DNA from: Ambrosia x helenae
Taxonomy: Eukaryota; Streptophyta; Magnoliopsida; Asterales; Asteraceae
Assembly: GCA_030844895.1 (NCBI GenBank)
Contig: CM061231.1
Coordinates: 29,459,149 to 29,523,148 of the forward strand
Length of the DNA stretch: 64,000 nt
Reading direction: 5' to 3'
Shown here: one piece after another, positions 60,511 through 64,000 of the stretch
Layout: the number at the start of each line of letters is the position of its first letter
Numbering within the stretch: the first letter of the stretch is position 1
Notes under the pieces: model-generated
What the model was told of the DNA's origin: nothing
Seen by the model: only the letters and a program-made list of their open reading frames with translations
Database searches by the model: none
Program-made: the position numbers and the translations under genes

Positions 60511-62167
60511 TGTCACACCCCAACCGATGGCGGAAACATCGAGGTGAGACTTGTGATAGATTGTTCAAAGACTTCATAACACTAAATTGTGATAATAGAT
60601 TAAAATAGATTTCATTCGTATCTAAGATTCAACAAGTATACAATTTGTTAATGAGAAAAATACATTAACTTAAACACGAAGTAAAATAAAGATTGTTTCG
60701 TTTGTTTCTAAGGCCGAATCCTAAGTGATGTTTCTTGTATCGTCTCATCAAGTTTTTCCTGCAACGTGTATAAAAATATCCGTCAACACATAAAGCATTG
60801 GTGAGCATACTAGTTTTAGTTTACATACATAGTATTTTAGAATGGTTTACTCAAATCTCATACTATCGCATTGCACATACCTATCATACAAAAGACATAA
60901 CTCAAACCCACGAGTACCACAGCGTATACCTAACATATTCATGTTAGGCCGTTTAAATCTTAACAATGACCCATAAAGGGGGCGGTGTGCTAGTCCTATA
61001 GCGCTATACATGTTAAGTGGGCTAATAATAGTTAATGATTTATGTCTAAGTATCTAAGAATCATAAGCATGGCAAGTAGCATATAAGTATGTTTAATAGA
61101 TTGAGCATGTGTGTTTATGAAAGCATTAGTGTGTTTTGCATATGATACATGTTTACATCCCAAAAGTGATAAAGAGTAAAAAGGGACAAGTATGAACTCA
61201 CCTGGATTATGAATGGACTTGCTACAATCAACAAATTATGTTTGCACCTAAATAAATTAAGAATGAGGATTTAACATTTATTAATGTTATTTTTTTTTTG
61301 TTATAGTGTCCATGCACATGTTACTTTCTATTTATTTATTTTTCTTGTCATTACATGAGAGGAAAATATTATGAGTAATCCAAGAATTGGTAATTTAGAA
61401 TTAGTAGTTTCTCACCTTTTAAATTCATAAAGTGAATATGTAATATCTATTAAATAACGTACTGTATTGATTATATTAGTATACATATTTGGATATAATC
61501 AACGTAATCCAATATAGCTTCCAAAATATTAAAAAAAAAAGGTTGAAAAACAAATTTAGAGTGGATATGTTACGAAGTTTAGTTATTTAATAACAAGGCT
61601 AAGTATTTCAAGATAGAGTTAAATAAAATAAAATAAAACTCATCTATTAATAAATAATAACATTCCTACAATGGTAACTTTTGTAAATAAAGATTAGATG
61701 GTGTGCTGCACTCCACCATGTCATATGAAATTTGGTTTTTGTTTATTATTATTATTATTGTAATAAAACAAAACGATTTGGCAGCGCACTATATGGGGTA
61801 AAGAAATAAACCCATTACACCTACCCAAAACATCATCATCCTCACTCATATTGTCTTAAAAACATGTAGTGAGATTTTGAGAACCATATCATGTATTAAA
61901 CATAGTATGCTTGCGACTAGTATGATCTAGGAAGGATTGAATTTGTTACCTCAAATGCAAAACGATTAGATAAGGAATCAATGGTCTTTGGTTTGACGAC
62001 AGTCGAACGGAAACGAGTATTGCTGGTTCGTAGCGGCAGATGGTGGCGGTGGTTGGAAGCCGGAAAATTGGTGTTCTTCATGGGTTTTGGTCTTGTCGGA
62101 GTTTGGCGTGGCTGGAGTTTACAGAGAGAGAGCCGAGAGAGTGAGGTGTTGGAGTAAATATACATTA
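60511..62167 (-). repeat. Truncated Tekay-like LTR
   Basis: Opens TGTCACACCCCAACCGATGG, shares the GTCAACAC...GTGAG motif (60782-60805) and the AACTCACC core block (about 61130-61203) with the other LTRs. It is cut at 62168 by a Copia LTR. The rest would lie beyond that element, outside the window. Confidence 0.75.
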
Positions 62168-62572
62168 TGTTAGTATATTTATCTTTATAGCCATTATAAT
62201 CATTTATATAATAATGATCAATTATTAATATTATCCTAAGCCTAATAACAGATATGTCTTTGATGGGCGGACTATCATTAGATGGGCCTTATTAGGGTGT
62301 CCCCTGGGTATGTATAAATATGAAGAGATATTATGAGATTAGGGTTGAGACAATCATAACAACATAACACCATAAGCCATCTCCTATCTCTCTCTCTCTC
62401 AATGTGTTCATAACTCAAGAACACATAAACCATCAGAACTGCATACCCTAAAGGGAACCCGATCAAGATGATGGTGTCTTCCATTACTGAGGTTCCTGAA
62501 CGGATAAGCAAATCAGGTACACTTAATTAAATCTTATGTTTATTCCTTATGTTCTCATTGATATAATCAACA
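62168..62572 (+). repeat. Copia-type 5' LTR
   Basis: 405 bases, TGTTAGTATATTT...ATAATCAACA, followed after two bases by primer-binding site TGGTATCAGAGC (62575-62586). CATTA precedes it. The element continues past the window end. Confidence 0.8.
62313..62320 (+). promoter_or_regulatory. TATA box of the Copia LTR
   Basis: TATAAATA, 260 bases from the LTR end. Transcription should start near 62345. Confidence 0.6.
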
Positions 62573-62574
62573 TG

Positions 62575-64000
62575 TGGTATCAGAGCTATGTTGATTACAT
62601 CAATTTTAATTTGATTTGCATAATTAAATCGCAAATTGTGAATCACGTAATGGTTCAAATATTGAAAAAATTAATGTGAGGATTGCAAGATAATGATTCT
62701 TGTCTAATATTGAAACTCACGGAAGAAAAAAAAATTGTGGTTTGAAAAACTAATTGATTTCAAGATAATGTTTTCGGACCATGTGCATAATTAATATGTA
62801 TTTTTTTTTCGGTTGAGGTTCTTCAAGAACATCATAAGAAAACTGAAAATTCTTATGATTTTGGTTTAAAATTGGATTGAAATTCTGTTTCCGATTATTT
62901 AAGACATAACTTTATCTCCAAGAAATTTTTCGAAATCAATTATGATAAAGTCAAATATTTCGAAATCTTATGATATCTTAGGAGATAGTCATCATTTAAA
63001 ATTGGAAATAGATATTATGTAAATCCCTAAAATTTCGAACCACATTTATTTATTATTAGTTCTTGAATAATAAGTTTTCGGTTTTAAGGTTAACGAATTT
63101 AGTTCTCAGATTATTAGTTAAGTTTTGGATAATGGTCCTCGGTGTATAAGTTCTCGGTTTTAAAGCTTTCGATCAGGTTCACGGACAGGAGTTCTCGGTC
63201 AAGGTCTTCATCTTCGAAAAAACCATAATGTTTTTTCGAGAACCCATAATGTTTCCAAGAACCCATCTTATTTATCGAGAACTATCATGTATTCGAGAAC
63301 CAATATTTTTTCGAGAACTATTAAAGAATCCGAGAACTATTAAAGTTATCCGAAAACATAAGTTATTCGAGTACTCATAATATTCGAGAACTCATCAGTA
63401 AATCGAGAACTAATTCTGATATTCGAGAACTCATCATGACATTCGAGAACTCATTATGATATCTGAGAACTCATTAACTCTTCGAGTACCCATGATTTAT
63501 TCGAGATCTCATAAGTCTTCTAGGAACTCATCATTTTCGAGAACTCATTAAGTCTTTGAGAACTCATAATTTCGAGAACCCCTTATGTTATTCGAGATCT
63601 CATAGGTTTTTCAGGAACTCATCATTTTTCCGAGAACCCCTTATGCTATTCGAGAACTCATATAATTTTTTTGAGAACTCAATTCTTTGAGAACCCATTA
63701 TTTCGAGAACTCATAAGCTAATTCGAGAACTCTTTATTTTTTGGATCTCTAAGAAAATTACAGTTTTGATAAAACCTAATGTATCAAGTTTATTCAAAAC
63801 ATTATAAAACCTTGCTTAACTTGCAATAACATTTTGAGGTGTCACTTCAGCCCAAAGGTGATGTGTCACATTAGTTCGTTATAAAGATCTCGTTAAGCAT
63901 TGTAGCTCGTTCACATAAGTGCCATAAGGTTTCACTTCTGCCCAAAGGTGATGTGTAACAGATTATGTTGGTGAACTGAGTGTATTGCATTAGAACTTTG
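62575..64000 (+). mobile_element. Copia element leader, runs off the window
   Basis: From the primer-binding site onward no gag frame is open within 1.4 kb. A minisatellite (about 63225-63745) and two copies of a CCCAAAGGTGATGTGT motif (63851 and 63941) fill the region. The leader is unusually long or the gag is displaced or lost. Confidence 0.6.
63225..63745 (+). repeat. Minisatellite of TTCGAGAACTCAT units
   Basis: About 27 imperfect units of 16-22 bases, about 15 with exact CGAGAAC, spaced by AT-rich bases. Upstream, at about 63080-63215, the inverse word GTTCTCGG also recurs. Confidence 0.88.

Noticed and set aside
61917..62165. 82-codon minus-strand ORF
   Set aside because: It lies in the truncated LTR, antisense to a G-rich stretch that resembles 45530-45600 of another LTR, with no domain seen.
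63225..63745. CRISPR-like array
   Set aside because: Units are irregular in length and sequence, spacers are not unique, and the DNA is plant. It is a minisatellite.

Overview
The window is plant nuclear DNA, most likely from an Asteraceae-type eudicot. The family is my inference, from the style of the retroelement proteins and of the two host genes. No rRNA, organellar, bacterial or viral gene was seen. At least two thirds of the 64 kb is transposable element, much of it nested. Three loci trace to host genes: a PV42-like (SNF4-type) CBS-domain gene at 19855-22941 on the minus strand, a PTI1-like receptor-like cytoplasmic kinase at 38518-40227 on the plus strand with degenerate catalytic motifs, and a broken UDP-glycosyltransferase tail near 46.9-47.5 kb.

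Layout. 1-10602: a Ty3/gypsy chromovirus (Tekay/Del-like) on the minus strand, with LTRs that look identical and an open gag-pol; about 100 bases of its left LTR lie outside the window. 10603-19850: gene-poor DNA with Helitron ends, a small two-ORF locus at 14762-15274, a long-TIR Mutator-like element and a near-perfect foldback. 19855-22941: the PV42-like gene, whose large first intron holds a CACTA end and a SINE dimer. 23378-35821: a dead Tat-lineage gypsy element with gag-pol on the minus strand, a three-exon antisense gene on the plus strand, and an Athila solo LTR (31580-33313) inserted in pol. 35827-40517: a SINE tail, a Helitron (37440-38338) and the kinase gene, which has a hAT MITE in an intron. 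40518-46612: a solo LTR split by a second solo LTR (42874-46287), each with an exact 5-base target duplication. 46.9-48.4 kb: UGT remnant, LTR plus primer-binding site, and a second kinase fragment. 48520-51935: a Helitron holding a Mutator-like element. 52303-52677: a MITE. 53706-60291: a very young non-autonomous gypsy element with a mini-gag, inserted in a Helitron. 60511-62167: a truncated related LTR, cut by a Copia 5' LTR (62168-62572) whose leader contains a TTCGAGAACTCAT-type minisatellite and runs off the window.

The most interesting signals are structural rather than genic. (a) Perfect hairpins with differing but self-complementary stems lie directly upstream of every polypurine tract that can be seen. 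(b) A small hairpin between the constant motifs GTCA and GTGAG in the Tekay-like LTRs shows compensatory change between copies. (c) Divergent tRNA-like Pol III promoter modules (A box, B box, T-run) sit at equivalent places in two independent Tekay-like LTR insertions. (d) Short introns of 70 to 85 bases restore the reading frames of gag, of pol and of the antisense gene exactly.
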